Source: Nitrospirota bacterium (GTDB taxonomy: Bacteria > Nitrospirota > Nitrospiria > Nitrospirales > Nitrospiraceae). Taken from it: 64,000 nucleotides of DNA. The notes beneath the pieces were generated by a model that did not search any database, had not been told where the DNA came from, and saw only the letters and a program-made list of their open reading frames with translations. Numbering within the stretch: the stretch's first letter is position 1; each line of letters opens with the position of its first letter. Made by a program: the position numbers and the translations under genes. Shown here one piece after another: positions 1 through 9,563 of this stretch. Location: positions 248,001 through 312,000 of the forward strand of contig SCVN01000023.1 in the NCBI GenBank assembly GCA_004296885.1. Reading direction: 5' to 3'.

Positions 1-1
1 C

Positions 2-1930
2 CTCACCCAGTTGGCCCAGGACGGCCAACTCGATCCTGTGATCGGCCGCGCCGACGAGATCGAACGCGTCCTCCAGATTTTGAGCCGCCGCACCAAGAAC
101 AATCCGGTCCTGATCGGGGAGTCGGGCGTGGGCAAGACCGCCATCGTGGAAGGTCTCGCCCAACGGATCGTGATGTCGGAGGTGCCGGACAATTTGTTGT
201 CGCGGCGCGTCATCGCCTTGGACCTTGGGTCCCTAGTCGCCGGCACCAAGTACCGCGGCCAGTTCGAAGAGCGATTGAAGGTGGTCATGAAGGAGATCGT
301 CCAGGCCGGCAACATCATCATCTTCATCGATGAGTTGCACACCCTGGTCGGAGCGGGCGCCGCAGAAGGCTCAATCGATGCCTCCAACATGCTGAAGCCG
401 GCCCTCTCACGCGGGGAAATTCAGTGCATCGGCGCCACCACGCTGGACGAATACCGCAAGCATATTGAAAAAGACGGCGCCCTCAAGCGGCGTTTTCAGC
501 CGATCTATGTGCAGCCCCCTTCGATCGACGAAACCATCCGCATCATTCAGGGGCTGCGCGACCGTTATGAAGAACACCATGGCGTGGAGATCACCGAAGA
601 GGCCATCACCGAGGCGGTCAAACTGTCCGACCGATACATCACGGACCGTTTCCTGCCGGACAAGGCGATCGACCTGATCGACGAGACCGGCTCGCGCGCG
701 AAGCTTCAAACCTACGCTCTGCCCGGAGAACTCAAAGCCTTGGAGCAAGAGCTGAAAAAGGTTTCGCGCGAGAAAGAGCTGGCGATTTCGCTCCAGAACT
801 TCGAAGAGGCCGTCAAGTTCCGGGAGGAAGAAGAGCGGCTCCGCAAGCTGCTGGACGAATCCAAGCGCGAGTGGAAGAAAAACCAGGAGAAGAACAAGCC
901 TGTCATCACCAAAGACGACGTCGCCTACGTCGTATCGAAGATGACCGGCATCCCTCTGTTCAAGTTGGAAGAGGAAGAATCCAGCAAACTGCTCCACATG
1001 GAGGACTACCTCCACAAACGCATTGTGGGACAGGAAGAAGCCATTTCAGCCGTATGCCGCGCCATCCGTCGGTCGCGGGCCGGCCTGAAGGAAACCAAGA
1101 AGCCCATCGGCTCGTTCATCTTCCTGGGTCCCACCGGCGTCGGCAAGACGGAACTCGCACGGGCTCTGGCTGAATTTCTGTTCAATTCCGAAGACGCCCT
1201 GGTTCGTATCGACATGTCGGAATACCAGGAGAAGTTCACCAGCTCACGGCTCTTCGGCGCCCCTCCGGGCTATGTCGGTTATGAAGAAGGGGGCCAGTTG
1301 ACCGAGCGTGTGCGCCGACGGCCCTATTCAGTCGTGCTATTCGACGAGATCGAAAAAGCGCATCCCGATATCTTCAACCTGCTATTGCAGGTCCTCGACG
1401 ATGGCGTTCTGACCGACAGTTTGGGCCGCAAAGTGGATTTCAAGAATACAGTCGTGATCATGACGTCGAACCTCGGGACTAAGCTGATCCAAAAAGGGGT
1501 GGCGCTCGGATTCCAACGAGCCGAAGCGGAGCAGAATCGGCGCATCAAAGACGAGGTTCTGGCCGAGTTGCGCCGCTCATTCAGTCCGGAGTTCTTGAAC
1601 CGCATCGACGAAGTTGTCGTCTTCCACCAGCTCGAGAAGGAACATTTGGTCACCATCGTGGATATCCTGATCAAGGAGCTCAACGGCCGTCTCCTGGAAC
1701 GCGGCGTCCAATTGGAGGTCGGCGACGACGTCAAGCATTGGCTTATCCAGGAAGGGTACCAGCCCCTGTACGGAGCCAGACCGATGCGGCGCGCGATCCA
1801 GAAGAATATCGGCGATCCGCTGTCGGAGGAACTGATCAAGGGGCGCTTCAAAGATGTCCGGAAGATCAAGGTTCTTCTTCGGGACGGCCTGCCCATCTTC
1901 ACGGAGGAAGAAGCGATGGCGGAGGTGTGA
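2..1930 (+). CDS. clpC: ATP-dependent Clp protease ATP-binding subunit ClpC (5' truncated)
   Basis: Hsp100 AAA+ unfoldase that feeds substrates to ClpP. The reading frame is open to the window edge (L-T-Q-L precedes the first internal TTG), so the N-terminal Clp_N repeats lie outside. D1 has Walker A GESGVGKT and Walker [14 protein letters not shown]-like coiled segment (about 770-880; [18 protein letters not shown]) is typical of ClpC rather than ClpB. D2 has Walker [22 protein letters not shown] and the C-terminal D2-small region ending [11 protein letters not shown]. Loops for adaptor binding cannot be judged. It is followed by a terminator-like hairpin. Identity is certain at family level; ClpC over ClpB or ClpA rests on the UVR motif and the lack of a long middle domain. 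Confidence 0.95.
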   Translation, partial: LTQLAQDGQLDPVIGRADEIERVLQILSRRTKNNPVLIGESGVGKTAIVEGLAQRIVMSEVPDNLLSRRVIALDLGSLVAGTKYRGQFEERLKVVMKEIVQAGNIIIFIDELHTLVGAGAAEGSIDASNMLKPALSRGEIQCIGATTLDEYRKHIEKDGALKRRFQPIYVQPPSIDETIRIIQGLRDRYEEHHGVEITEEAITEAVKLSDRYITDRFLPDKAIDLIDETGSRAKLQTYALPGELKALEQELKKVSREKELAISLQNFEEAVKFREEEERLRKLLDESKREWKKNQEKNKPVITKDDVAYVVSKMTGIPLFKLEEEESSKLLHMEDYLHKRIVGQEEAISAVCRAIRRSRAGLKETKKPIGSFIFLGPTGVGKTELARALAEFLFNSEDALVRIDMSEYQEKFTSSRLFGAPPGYVGYEEGGQLTERVRRRPYSVVLFDEIEKAHPDIFNLLLQVLDDGVLTDSLGRKVDFKNTVVIMTSNLGTKLIQKGVALGFQRAEAEQNRRIKDEVLAELRRSFSPEFLNRIDEVVVFHQLEKEHLVTIVDILIKELNGRLLERGVQLEVGDDVKHWLIQEGYQPLYGARPMRRAIQKNIGDPLSEELIKGRFKDVRKIKVLLRDGLPIFTEEEAMAEV

Positions 1931-2000
1931 TTCCATCCACCTCTGCGCATTCCTCGTCGCGTGACACAAGCATTTTCTTCAGCCATGGACAAAAGACTGT

Positions 2001-2039
2001 ACGACCCTCGTGGGAACTTCCCCGGGGGTCGTTTCGTTT
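2001..2039 (+). terminator. Rho-independent terminator candidate after clpC
   Basis: ACGACCC (2001-2007) pairs with GGGTCGT (2026-2032), with an inner GGGA/TCCC stem. An A-rich stretch precedes it and TTTCGTTT follows. It lies about 70 bases after the clpC stop and upstream of tsaD. Confidence 0.55.
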
Positions 2040-2143
2040 GGAACGGGCCGCCCGGGGTTTCCCGATCCGCGACTCATCGCGCCGCTCCCAAGCTTCCCCA
2101 GGCGGCCTGCGCTGATGCCTCATCGTTGGCAGCCGTGCCCCTA

Positions 2144-3235
2144 ATGACCATGACATCTTCGGCACCAGTCATTCTTGGCATCGAAACATCGTGCGACGAG
2201 ACCGCCGCGGCTGTCGTTGCAGGAACGGGCCAAGTGCTCTCCTCCGTCTTGACCTCGCAGCATGATGTCCATGCCAAGTATGGCGGCGTGGTTCCAGAAC
2301 TGGCCGCCAGACGTCACATCGAAACCATCGAGCCCCTCGTCAAGGCCGCCATAGAGCAAGCCCGCCTCGGCTGGACGGACATTCATGCCGTTGCCACCAC
2401 GCGCGGCCCCGGCCTCGCCGGAGCATTGTTAGTGGGAGTGAGTTACGGCAAAGCCTTGGCCTATGCCTTACAAATTCCCCTGATCGGCGTCCACCATCTG
2501 GAAGGCCATGTGGCTTCGGCCTGGATCAATCGGCCTGACATTCCCTTTCCCTGCGTGGTCTTGGTCGTTTCAGGCGGCCACACCCACCTGTACCTGGCTG
2601 AATCGGACGACCGGTTTGAATTATTGGGGCACACATTGGATGATGCCGCAGGCGAAGCCTTTGATAAAGCCGCGGCGATGTTGGCCCTCGGGTTTCCTGG
2701 CGGCCCGGCTATCGATCGGGCGGCTCGTTCCGGCAATACAAAGGCCGTACGGTTTCCGAGGCCGTACGCGAAACCCGGGAACCTGGATTTCAGCTTCAGC
2801 GGCCTCAAGACTTCGCTCCGGTATTACCTCAGGGACCTCGATCGAGCCGGCCATCCCAGGCCCGTCGCGGATATCGCGGCGGGGTTCCAGGAGGCCATCG
2901 TGGATGTGCTCGTGACCAAGACCTTCGATGCCGCCTACCGGTGCGGCGTCAAGACCGTGGCGGTAGTCGGCGGGGTCTCCGCAAACAGCCGGCTGCGGAC
3001 CCGCCTTGTCCAGCGCGCACAAGCAGACGGAGTCCTTCTGGCGCTGCCTGACCCGGTCTATTGCACCGATAATGCGGCAATGATCGCCGCCGCCGGGCTG
3101 CGGGCCTATCGACGAGGCCATGTCGCATCATGGGAAATGGAAGCGGAGGCAGGGCTGGCTTTTCCCGCCGTGTCCCGTCTCCGGGCCCGTGGCGCATCCG
3201 GCAAGCGTGGCAAACCCTTCACGCAACCGGCCTGA
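2144..3235 (+). CDS. tsaD: tRNA N6-adenosine threonylcarbamoyltransferase TsaD
   Basis: Transfers threonylcarbamoyl from TC-AMP to A37 of ANN-decoding tRNAs (t6A), working with TsaB and TsaE. It is an ASKHA-fold protein of about 363 aa, normal for the family. The N-terminus is ILGIETSCDETAAAVV, followed by GPGLAGALLVG, the metal-binding HLEGH motif (in GVHHLEGHVAS), VSGGHTHLY, and a late GGVSANSRLR and DNAAMIA. The frame is open further upstream to 1961, but that segment includes the terminator-like hairpin and does not look like TsaD. The start was therefore placed at the ATG six residues before IETSCDE; a second ATG two codons on is equally possible. No clear Shine-Dalgarno was seen. Confidence 0.95.
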   Translation: MTMTSSAPVILGIETSCDETAAAVVAGTGQVLSSVLTSQHDVHAKYGGVVPELAARRHIETIEPLVKAAIEQARLGWTDIHAVATTRGPGLAGALLVGVSYGKALAYALQIPLIGVHHLEGHVASAWINRPDIPFPCVVLVVSGGHTHLYLAESDDRFELLGHTLDDAAGEAFDKAAAMLALGFPGGPAIDRAARSGNTKAVRFPRPYAKPGNLDFSFSGLKTSLRYYLRDLDRAGHPRPVADIAAGFQEAIVDVLVTKTFDAAYRCGVKTVAVVGGVSANSRLRTRLVQRAQADGVLLALPDPVYCTDNAAMIAAAGLRAYRRGHVASWEMEAEAGLAFPAVSRLRARGASGKRGKPFTQPA

Positions 3236-3261
3236 TCGGGAGGTTTCAGATTCCCACCGTT

Positions 3262-4950
3262 TTGGGCAACATCAACAATCTCAAAGCCAGCCAGATCCTG
3301 CAGCTGGAGCACCTGTACCGTCGGCGAGTCCCGGTGGACAAACTCATCAGCAACGAATTGGCACGGGCCTGCACCGAGCTGTCCCAGGAACTGCGCTGCC
3401 AACTCGGCCTGCTGATCAACCGGCGCGGCCTGATCGAGCAGGTGATCGTCGGAAACGGGCACGAGCTGGTGCTCAACGACCTCTCCCGTCTGCGTCTGGG
3501 AAATCGGCTGCTGCGCGGCGTGCGGCTGATCCACACGCATCTGCACAACGAGCCGCTCAGCCAGGACGACGTCACCGACCTAGCCTTGCTGCGACTGGAC
3601 CTGATCGCCGCGATCGGTGTTGGGGCCAACGGATTGCCGGCCGACGTGCAGGTCGCCCATCTTCTGCCCCCGAATCCCCAAGGCCGTGTCTGCGACATCA
3701 TGCCGGCAACGCCCTTTTATGCCTTCGAATTGGACTGTCAAAAATTCGTGGAGGCGTTGGAGGCCGAGCTGGCCCGCGGCAAAGCCAGCCACGAGGTCAA
3801 AGCCGGCCATGAAACCGCCATTCTGATCAGCGCCTCCAAGCAGTCCAGAGCCGATCAGGAAGAGCGCCTGGAAGAACTGGCCGAACTGGTCCGGTCCGAC
3901 GGCATGACCGTACTGGGGACCGTCGTCCAACGGACCCCGGAGATCCATCCGAAATACTTATTAGGGAGCGGCAAACTGAAGGATGTCGTGATCATGGCGC
4001 TCCATCAAAGCGCGGACTTGTTGATTTTCGATCAAGACCTCGCCCCGGCCCAGGTGCGGGCGATCGCGGACCTGACGGAAATGAAAGTCATCGACCGCAC
4101 ACAACTCATCCTGGACATCTTCGCCCGCCGAGCCCACAGCCGTGAGGGCAAAGTGCAAGTCGAACTGGCGCAACTCCGGTACCTGTTGCCGCGCCTCTCC
4201 GGGAAAAGCACGGCGCTGTCGCGCCTCGGGGGAGGCATCGGGGGAAGGGGACCCGGCGAGACCAAACTGGAGACGGATCGGCGCCGAGTCCGTGATCGCA
4301 TCGGCCACTTGGAACGGGAACTTGGGCATCTGACCCGCCATCGGGACCAGCGACGGGCGCGGCGAGTCCGCCACATGATTCCCATCATCTCCATCGTGGG
4401 ATACACGAACGCCGGGAAATCGACCTTGCTGAACGCGCTCACCGACAGCACCGTTCCGGCCCAGGACCGGCCCTTCGAAACGCTGGACACGTCCAGCCGA
4501 CGCCTCCGGTTCCCCCACGAACAGGAGGTGATCATCACCGATACGGTGGGCTTCATCCGCGACCTTCCCCAAGCCCTCGTGGGCGCATTCCGCACCACGC
4601 TGGAGGAGCTCCGGGACGCGGACCTCCTCCTGCACCTCGTCGATGCCAGTGCCAAAGATCCCTCCGCCCAGATCAAAGCGGTCGACGACATCCTCGCCCA
4701 GCTCGACCTCGATCACATTCCGCACATACTGGTCTTCAACAAATGCGACCGCCTGCCCGGCCATGAGGCGGACGTCTTATGCCGACGGTACGGAGCAATC
4801 GGCATCTCGGCCCTGCAGTCGTCAAGCCTGACACCACTGGTCGACCGTCTGGCCCAGACCATGCGAGCAAGGCTCACGCCACTACACCCGGTACCACAGA
4901 CGGCACCTTCCTTGGCTGCCCTGAGCGCAAGCCGGGAGCACCGCCCATGA
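3262..4950 (+). CDS. hflX: GTPase HflX (ribosome-associated)
   Basis: Ribosome-splitting TRAFAC GTPase. An N-terminal HflX domain is followed by the glycine-rich linker GGGIGGRGPGETKLETDRR, then a G domain with G1 GYTNAGKST, G3 DTVGFIRDLP, G4 NKCDR and a G5-like ISA. A long extra N-terminal region (LGNINNLKASQILQLEHLYR...) makes about 562 aa, longer than the E. coli protein. The start is uncertain. The frame is open to 3130 but that would overlap tsaD by over 100 bases. GGGAGG at 3238-3243 lies 6 bases before an ATT (3250) and 18 before the TTG used here. The stop overlaps the nth start (ATGA). Confidence 0.92.
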   Translation: MGNINNLKASQILQLEHLYRRRVPVDKLISNELARACTELSQELRCQLGLLINRRGLIEQVIVGNGHELVLNDLSRLRLGNRLLRGVRLIHTHLHNEPLSQDDVTDLALLRLDLIAAIGVGANGLPADVQVAHLLPPNPQGRVCDIMPATPFYAFELDCQKFVEALEAELARGKASHEVKAGHETAILISASKQSRADQEERLEELAELVRSDGMTVLGTVVQRTPEIHPKYLLGSGKLKDVVIMALHQSADLLIFDQDLAPAQVRAIADLTEMKVIDRTQLILDIFARRAHSREGKVQVELAQLRYLLPRLSGKSTALSRLGGGIGGRGPGETKLETDRRRVRDRIGHLERELGHLTRHRDQRRARRVRHMIPIISIVGYTNAGKSTLLNALTDSTVPAQDRPFETLDTSSRRLRFPHEQEVIITDTVGFIRDLPQALVGAFRTTLEELRDADLLLHLVDASAKDPSAQIKAVDDILAQLDLDHIPHILVFNKCDRLPGHEADVLCRRYGAIGISALQSSSLTPLVDRLAQTMRARLTPLHPVPQTAPSLAALSASREHRP

Positions 4951-5669
4951 TTTCCGCTGCCTCCGACCGCCGGAAGAGAGGCGGACGACCGGCCCGGCGC
5001 ATGACGCCCGGGATCAATGGCGGACCGACTCCGGCAGCCAAACGGCGAGCCGCGCGCATTCTCGATCGACTCGAGGGCACGCTGCCCGAGGTGCAGGTGG
5101 AACTGTCTCACCGAAGTCCGCTGGAGCTGCTCATCGCGACCATCCTGTCGGCTCAGTGCACGGATCGGCGGGTCAATCAAGTCACGCCGCAGTTGTTCGC
5201 CCGCTATCGGCAGGCAGAAGACTATGCCCAGGCCGACCACACGGAGTTGGAAACACTCATCCGGCCCACCGGCTTCTTCAAGAGCAAAGCCCGCAACATC
5301 GTCGCCTGCGCAAAGGCGCTCACGGCCCGTTTTGGCGGACAGGTCCCCGCCAGCATGGAGGAACTGACCAGCCTGGCCGGAGTCGGCAGGAAAACCGCCA
5401 ACGTCATCCTCGGCGCCTGCTTCGGCAAACCGGCCGTCGTGGTGGACACCCACGTCAAACGCGTCGCGACTCGTTTGCGGTTGGCGTCCAGCACGAATCC
5501 GGAAAAAATTGAAACCGCCTTGCAGCAACTGATCCCTCCATCCCTCTGGACCAAAGGTTCCCAGCGACTCCTGTTGCACGGACGCTATGTGTGTCTGGCA
5601 AGGGCCCCCCGCTGCGCGCATTGCGCGATCTACAGCCTCTGCGACTGGACCGGAAAGGCCGCACGATGA
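4947..5669 (+). CDS. nth: Endonuclease III (DNA glycosylase/AP lyase)
   Basis: Removes oxidised pyrimidines in base excision repair. About 240 aa. Shows the helix-hairpin-helix LAGVGRKTANVILG with the catalytic Lys, the catalytic Asp in VVDTHVKRVATRL, and the C-terminal [4Fe-4S] pattern C-x6-C-x2-C-x5-C (CLARAPRCAHCAIYSLC). A basic N-terminal extension (RRKRGGRPARR) of roughly 25 residues precedes the usual start and could aid DNA binding. The ATG overlaps the hflX stop as ATGA, and the stop overlaps the yicC ATG, so the three genes are probably co-translated. Confidence 0.95.
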   Translation: MISAASDRRKRGGRPARRMTPGINGGPTPAAKRRAARILDRLEGTLPEVQVELSHRSPLELLIATILSAQCTDRRVNQVTPQLFARYRQAEDYAQADHTELETLIRPTGFFKSKARNIVACAKALTARFGGQVPASMEELTSLAGVGRKTANVILGACFGKPAVVVDTHVKRVATRLRLASSTNPEKIETALQQLIPPSLWTKGSQRLLLHGRYVCLARAPRCAHCAIYSLCDWTGKAAR

Positions 5670-6544
5670 TCAAAAGCATGACGGGATACGGCCGACGCGA
5701 AGCCGCCTGGCCCGGAGGATCGGTGGCCGTGGAGATCCGCTCCGTCAACCATCGCCATTGTGAAATTTTCATCCGTTTGCCGAAGGGCCTGTCGGCCTTG
5801 GAAGAGGGTCTGAAACGGACCATTCAGTCCCGATGCCAGCGAGGACGGATCGAAGCGACCGTGTCCCTCTTCGGCAGGGTGGAGGGGGAGAAGCAGGTGA
5901 GCCTTGACCGCTCTCTCGCCAAACAGTACTATGCAGGGTTGCAAGCCATCAAGACGGGCCTCCGCGTAAGCGGCCAGGTGGATCTGGCCTTGCTGGCCGG
6001 CTTCCGTGAGATCTTCGTGCTCTCCGAAGCGCCCCTGGACGACCGGCGTCTGGGACAAAAGGTATCCCGGCTGATAACGGGAGCCCTGACCGATCTTGAC
6101 GGCATGCGCCGACGAGAAGGGCGTACGCTGGCGCAGGATATCGCGCAGCGGCTGAAGCTGGTCCGCAGAATCGCCCAGGCCATCGAAGCCCGCGCCCCTG
6201 ACTCGGTGCGCGGGCACTTCGAGCGCATGCAGACCAGAATTGCGCAGCTGAGCGGGACGGAGCAACTTGATCCGAACCGCATGGCTCAGGAACTGGCCCT
6301 CTACGCCGACCGCTGCGATGTCACCGAGGAGTTGACCAGGCTCGGATCACATGTTGCGCAGTTTGAAGCAACCCTCACCAGCCGGGAGCCCGTGGGCCGA
6401 ACGCTGGATTTTCTCCTTCAGGAGATGGGCCGGGAAGTGAATACCGTCGGGTCCAAGGCCAACGACGCCGAGATTGCCGGGCACGTGGTTCGGCTGAAGA
6501 GTGAGATGGAAAAGATCCGGGAGCAAGTCCAGAACATCGAGTAG
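5666..6544 (+). CDS. yicC: YicC family protein (endoribonuclease-like)
   Basis: About 292 aa, beginning MIKSMTGYGR as typical for YicC/YloC. The conserved RSVNHRHCEIFIRLP follows, and the C-terminus carries the DUF1732-like E-x-GRTLDFLLQEMGREVNT...KS-x-M-E-KIREQVQNIE. Family members include an RNase that helps degrade small RNAs and cleaves structured RNA; the function here is by homology. The ATG overlaps the nth stop (ATGATG). It precedes gmk and rpoZ, the usual yicC-gmk-rpoZ order of many bacteria. Confidence 0.93.
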   Translation: MIKSMTGYGRREAAWPGGSVAVEIRSVNHRHCEIFIRLPKGLSALEEGLKRTIQSRCQRGRIEATVSLFGRVEGEKQVSLDRSLAKQYYAGLQAIKTGLRVSGQVDLALLAGFREIFVLSEAPLDDRRLGQKVSRLITGALTDLDGMRRREGRTLAQDIAQRLKLVRRIAQAIEARAPDSVRGHFERMQTRIAQLSGTEQLDPNRMAQELALYADRCDVTEELTRLGSHVAQFEATLTSREPVGRTLDFLLQEMGREVNTVGSKANDAEIAGHVVRLKSEMEKIREQVQNIE

Positions 6545-6577
6545 CCTTGCTGAGGCGCCGATCGACCACTATTACAC

Positions 6578-7273
6578 ATGCCGCAAGATCCAGGACAACG
6601 CAAAGGATGGCTGTTCGTCGTATCCGCGCCGTCAGGCGCCGGCAAGACCACGCTCTGCAAGCAATTGGTCGCGACGGTGCCGGGACTTCGGCACTCGATC
6701 TCTTACACCACGCGGAAGCCCCGGCCGGGCGAAGTGCACGGTCGTGAATATTTTTTCGTGGAGGACCAACTGTTTCAGGACATGATTCAGCGGAACGAGT
6801 TTGCCGAATGGGCGCCGGTATACGGCCACTTCTACGGAACGCCGCGCAGCGCGTTGACCGGCATGATGAACCAGGGCCTGGACGTCCTGCTCGAAATCGA
6901 CACCCAAGGAGCCACACAGATCAAGAAGCGCTTCGAGGATGCGGTCTATATCTACATTCTGCCGCCGTCGCTGGAGACGTTGCGTATCAGGCTGGAGAAC
7001 CGCGGCGGGGATGCCCCGGAGGAAATCCAACGACGCCTCCAAAAAGCGCGGGAGGAAGTCTGGAGCTACCGGAATTACGACTACATCGTGCGGAACGACG
7101 ACATGAAACAGGCGTTGCAGGAACTCGAAGCCGTCATTCTGGCCGAACGCATCAAGACCAAACGGCTGGACATCGGCTGGCTTGAAGAAAACTTCATCCG
7201 CGAAAAGGACGACGCGTCCGCAGTTCGAGACGGATCCACCCTCACCCCACAGCAGGAGAACAGACGCCCATGA
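6578..7273 (+). CDS. gmk: Guanylate kinase
   Basis: Phosphorylates GMP to GDP. 231 aa. P-loop SAPSGAGKTTL near residue 17, the GMP-binding region SISYTTRKPRPGEVHGREYFFV, the lid region and the C-terminal YDYIVRNDD motif are present. The N-terminal lead MPQDPGQRKGW is short and acceptable. Its stop overlaps the rpoZ start as ATGA (7270-7273), indicating translational coupling with the RNA polymerase subunit gene. Confidence 0.96.
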   Translation: MPQDPGQRKGWLFVVSAPSGAGKTTLCKQLVATVPGLRHSISYTTRKPRPGEVHGREYFFVEDQLFQDMIQRNEFAEWAPVYGHFYGTPRSALTGMMNQGLDVLLEIDTQGATQIKKRFEDAVYIYILPPSLETLRIRLENRGGDAPEEIQRRLQKAREEVWSYRNYDYIVRNDDMKQALQELEAVILAERIKTKRLDIGWLEENFIREKDDASAVRDGSTLTPQQENRRP

Positions 7274-7632
7274 TCGACATGCTATCGTTGTTGCCAGAGG
7301 CCAACCAGGACCGGTTCGATTCGCGCCATCGCCTGGTGATCGCGGCCGCCCAGCGGGCGAAACATTTGATGCAAGGCGCGCCGCCTATGGGCCCGGTCCG
7401 GTTCACGAAAGAGACCACCCAGGCGCTCGACGAGGTCTTGCAGGGACGGATCAAGTTCCTCACAGGAAAAGACGCCCGACAGGCTCTCAAGGAAGCCAAA
7501 AAGGGTCGAGAGGGCGAACTGGAACGAACCGTCGCCGTCGAGTCGGCGGAGGACGCCCGGGAGATCAAAAAAGAGCTGAGCGTCTACGTGGATGACTCGC
7601 CCAAACCAGCGGAATCGGACAGCGAGGAGTAA
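7270..7632 (+). CDS. rpoZ: DNA-directed RNA polymerase omega subunit
   Basis: 120 aa, longer than the ~90 aa E. coli omega because of a charged C-terminal tail (KKGREGELERTV...DSPKPAESDSEE). The core omega signature RFDSRHRLVIAAAQRAKHLMQG is seen near residues 15-36, and a KETTQALDEVLQGRI helix follows, matching the family's conserved helical order. Position directly after gmk with a 4-base overlap supports the call. The acidic tail is not conserved in model omegas and its role is unknown. Confidence 0.88.
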   Translation: MIDMLSLLPEANQDRFDSRHRLVIAAAQRAKHLMQGAPPMGPVRFTKETTQALDEVLQGRIKFLTGKDARQALKEAKKGREGELERTVAVESAEDAREIKKELSVYVDDSPKPAESDSEE

Positions 7633-7644
7633 CGGAAGACCCCG

Positions 7645-8892
7645 ATGAGGCCCGAGCCGCCCATGAAGCTGACAGGGAAACGTCTCGTGCTCGGCGTGAC
7701 CGGCAGCATCGCGGCCTACAAGGCTGTCGGGCTATTGCGGACGTTCATGCGGGAGGGGGCCGACGTCTCGGTCGTCATGACTCAGGCCGCCGGCCGTTTC
7801 GTGACACCGCTCACCTTTGAGACCCTTTCCAAGCATCCGGTTGCCACCGACCTCTTCGCCGCTCAGCAGGACATGCCGCATCTGGCTCTGCCCGAGCGCG
7901 CCGATGCGGTGATCGTGGCCCCGGCCACCGCCAACCTGCTGGCCAAGTGCGCGCTGGGCCTGGCGGACGACCTGCTCAGCACCTTACTGTTGAACGTCAC
8001 CAGTCCACTGATCGTCGCACCCGCAATGGATGGCGGGATGTGGCACCATCAGGCCGTTCAGGCCCATGTCGCAACGCTTCGGGCGCGGGGGGTGACGGTC
8101 TTGGACCCGGAAGAGGGTCCGCTCGCCTCGGGCCGGATCGGACTCGGACGCCTGGCGGAAGAATCACGGATCATGGCCGCGCTGGAACAGGCCCTCGCTC
8201 CGCGACAAGATTGGACCGGCCAACGGCTGCTCGTGTCCGCCGGTCCGACGCAAGAAGCCATCGATCCGGTGCGATACATCTCCAACCGGTCGTCCGGCAA
8301 GATGGGGTACGCCATCGCACAGGCGGCCCGCGAACGCGGCGCCGCCGTGGCACTGGTCAGCGGCCCCACGACACTCACCGCCCCTCCCGGCGTCGACCTG
8401 ATTCACGTCGTCACGGCGGAAGAGATGCAGAAGGCCCTGCTGGCCCGCTTGCCCTGGGCCACCGTCGTCGTCATGGCGGCCGCGGTGGCGGACTTTCGAC
8501 CCTTGCGGCCATCCTCCGCCAAATTGAAAAAGGACGGCGGGTACTGGAAGAAGCTGGACCTCGCCCCGACCGACGATATCCTGCACCAGCTCTCGCAACA
8601 ACGCCGCGACCAGGTTCTCGTCGGTTTCGCCGCCGAGACCGAATCTGTGCTGGCCCACGCGACGGCCAAACTGAAACGGAAAGGTCTGGATCTCATCGTG
8701 GGCAACAACGTCGCCGCCGAAGGCTCCGGATTCGGTTCCGACACCAACGCCGCCACACTGATCGACCGCAACGGCCAGGTCAGGGAGCTGGGACTCCTGC
8801 CGAAACGAGAGTTGGCCGATCACATTCTGAATGCCGTCCTGACATTGATCCGCCCGCGCCGGAAACCGGGGCCTTCGAAAGGCGGCACCTGA
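7645..8892 (+). CDS. coaBC: Bifunctional phosphopantothenoylcysteine decarboxylase / phosphopantothenate-cysteine ligase
   Basis: Two steps of coenzyme A synthesis. The N-terminal flavoprotein (CoaC) half shows GVTGSIAAYKAV, PATANLLAKCALGLADDLLST and PAMDGGMW. The C-terminal CoaB half shows VSAGPTQEAIDPVRYISNRSSGKMG and AAVADFRP. 415 aa, normal length. The PxMNxxMW motif of well-studied enzymes has Asp in place of Asn here (PAMDGGMW); similar Asp variants occur in other phyla as I recall, so it is probably not inactivating. GGAAG at 7634-7638 lies 6 bases before the chosen ATG; a second ATG at 7663 (MKLTGKRL) is an alternative. Confidence 0.95.
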   Translation: MRPEPPMKLTGKRLVLGVTGSIAAYKAVGLLRTFMREGADVSVVMTQAAGRFVTPLTFETLSKHPVATDLFAAQQDMPHLALPERADAVIVAPATANLLAKCALGLADDLLSTLLLNVTSPLIVAPAMDGGMWHHQAVQAHVATLRARGVTVLDPEEGPLASGRIGLGRLAEESRIMAALEQALAPRQDWTGQRLLVSAGPTQEAIDPVRYISNRSSGKMGYAIAQAARERGAAVALVSGPTTLTAPPGVDLIHVVTAEEMQKALLARLPWATVVVMAAAVADFRPLRPSSAKLKKDGGYWKKLDLAPTDDILHQLSQQRRDQVLVGFAAETESVLAHATAKLKRKGLDLIVGNNVAAEGSGFGSDTNAATLIDRNGQVRELGLLPKRELADHILNAVLTLIRPRRKPGPSKGGT

Positions 8893-8971
8893 CCGTCACC
8901 GACTCGCCGGCATCGCGGCCGAGCGCGAGCACTTTCCCTCGCATCGCCGGCTCCGCACCCATGTTCTTTTA

Positions 8972-9000
8972 TTTACTACCTACTTAAAGGCTGCTACAAT
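8972..9000 (+). promoter_or_regulatory. Sigma70-type promoter candidate upstream of aroQ
   Basis: TTTACT (8972-8977), a 17-base spacer, then TACAAT (8995-9000), 34 bases before the aroQ ATG. The surrounding stretch is AT-rich against a GC-rich background. It would drive aroQ-efp-accB-accC-thiE. Confidence 0.5.
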
Positions 9001-9033
9001 ACACAACTTCGGCAAGCGAAACCCGAGTAGGCC

Positions 9034-9528
9034 ATGGCGACGCTCACGAACAGCACGAAAACCCGGTCGACGCTCCGCATCCTGGTGCTGCATGGGCCCA
9101 ATTTGAATCTGCTGGGAACGCGCGAGCGATCGCTCTATGGCCGCACGACGCTCAAAACCATCGAGGCGCAAATGGCCGAGCTGGCCAAGCAAGAGCGCAT
9201 CTACGTGGAGAGTCGGCAATCGAACCAGGAAGGGGAGTTGGTCACCTGGATACAGGACGCCCGCGACCGCTTCGACGCCATCGTCATCAATCCGGCCGGC
9301 TACACCCATACCAGTGTCGCCATCAGAGACGCCATTGCCGCCGTGGAGGTCCCGACCGTCGAGGTGCATCTCACCAACATCCATGCTCGGGAAAAGTTCC
9401 GCCGGCGGTCGTATATCGCCGCAGTGGCGGTGGGACAAATTTCCGGCTTCGGGCCTGCCGGCTATCTCTTGGGCATCAAGGCGGCCGTCGATCACGTGCG
9501 GCACACACGTTCATCCGCCGCCAACTGA
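9034..9528 (+). CDS. aroQ: Type II 3-dehydroquinate dehydratase
   Basis: Third step of the shikimate pathway. 164 aa. The catalytic region GPNLNLLGTRERSLYG carries the Arg and Tyr of the flexible loop. Further motifs are SNQEGELVTWIQ, NPAGYTHTSVAIRDA and EVHLTNIHAREKFRRRS with the catalytic His, then VGQISGFG. About 15 extra N-terminal residues precede ILVLHGPN. It heads a run ending at thiE, behind a plausible promoter. Confidence 0.96.
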   Translation: MATLTNSTKTRSTLRILVLHGPNLNLLGTRERSLYGRTTLKTIEAQMAELAKQERIYVESRQSNQEGELVTWIQDARDRFDAIVINPAGYTHTSVAIRDAIAAVEVPTVEVHLTNIHAREKFRRRSYIAAVAVGQISGFGPAGYLLGIKAAVDHVRHTRSSAAN

Positions 9529-9563
9529 GGCGTCTACGCTAAGGAAGAAAGGGGTTCTGACTC

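Noticed and set aside
3130-3235. hflX start at 3130
   Set aside because: It would overlap tsaD by over 100 bases, and that part does not resemble HflX.
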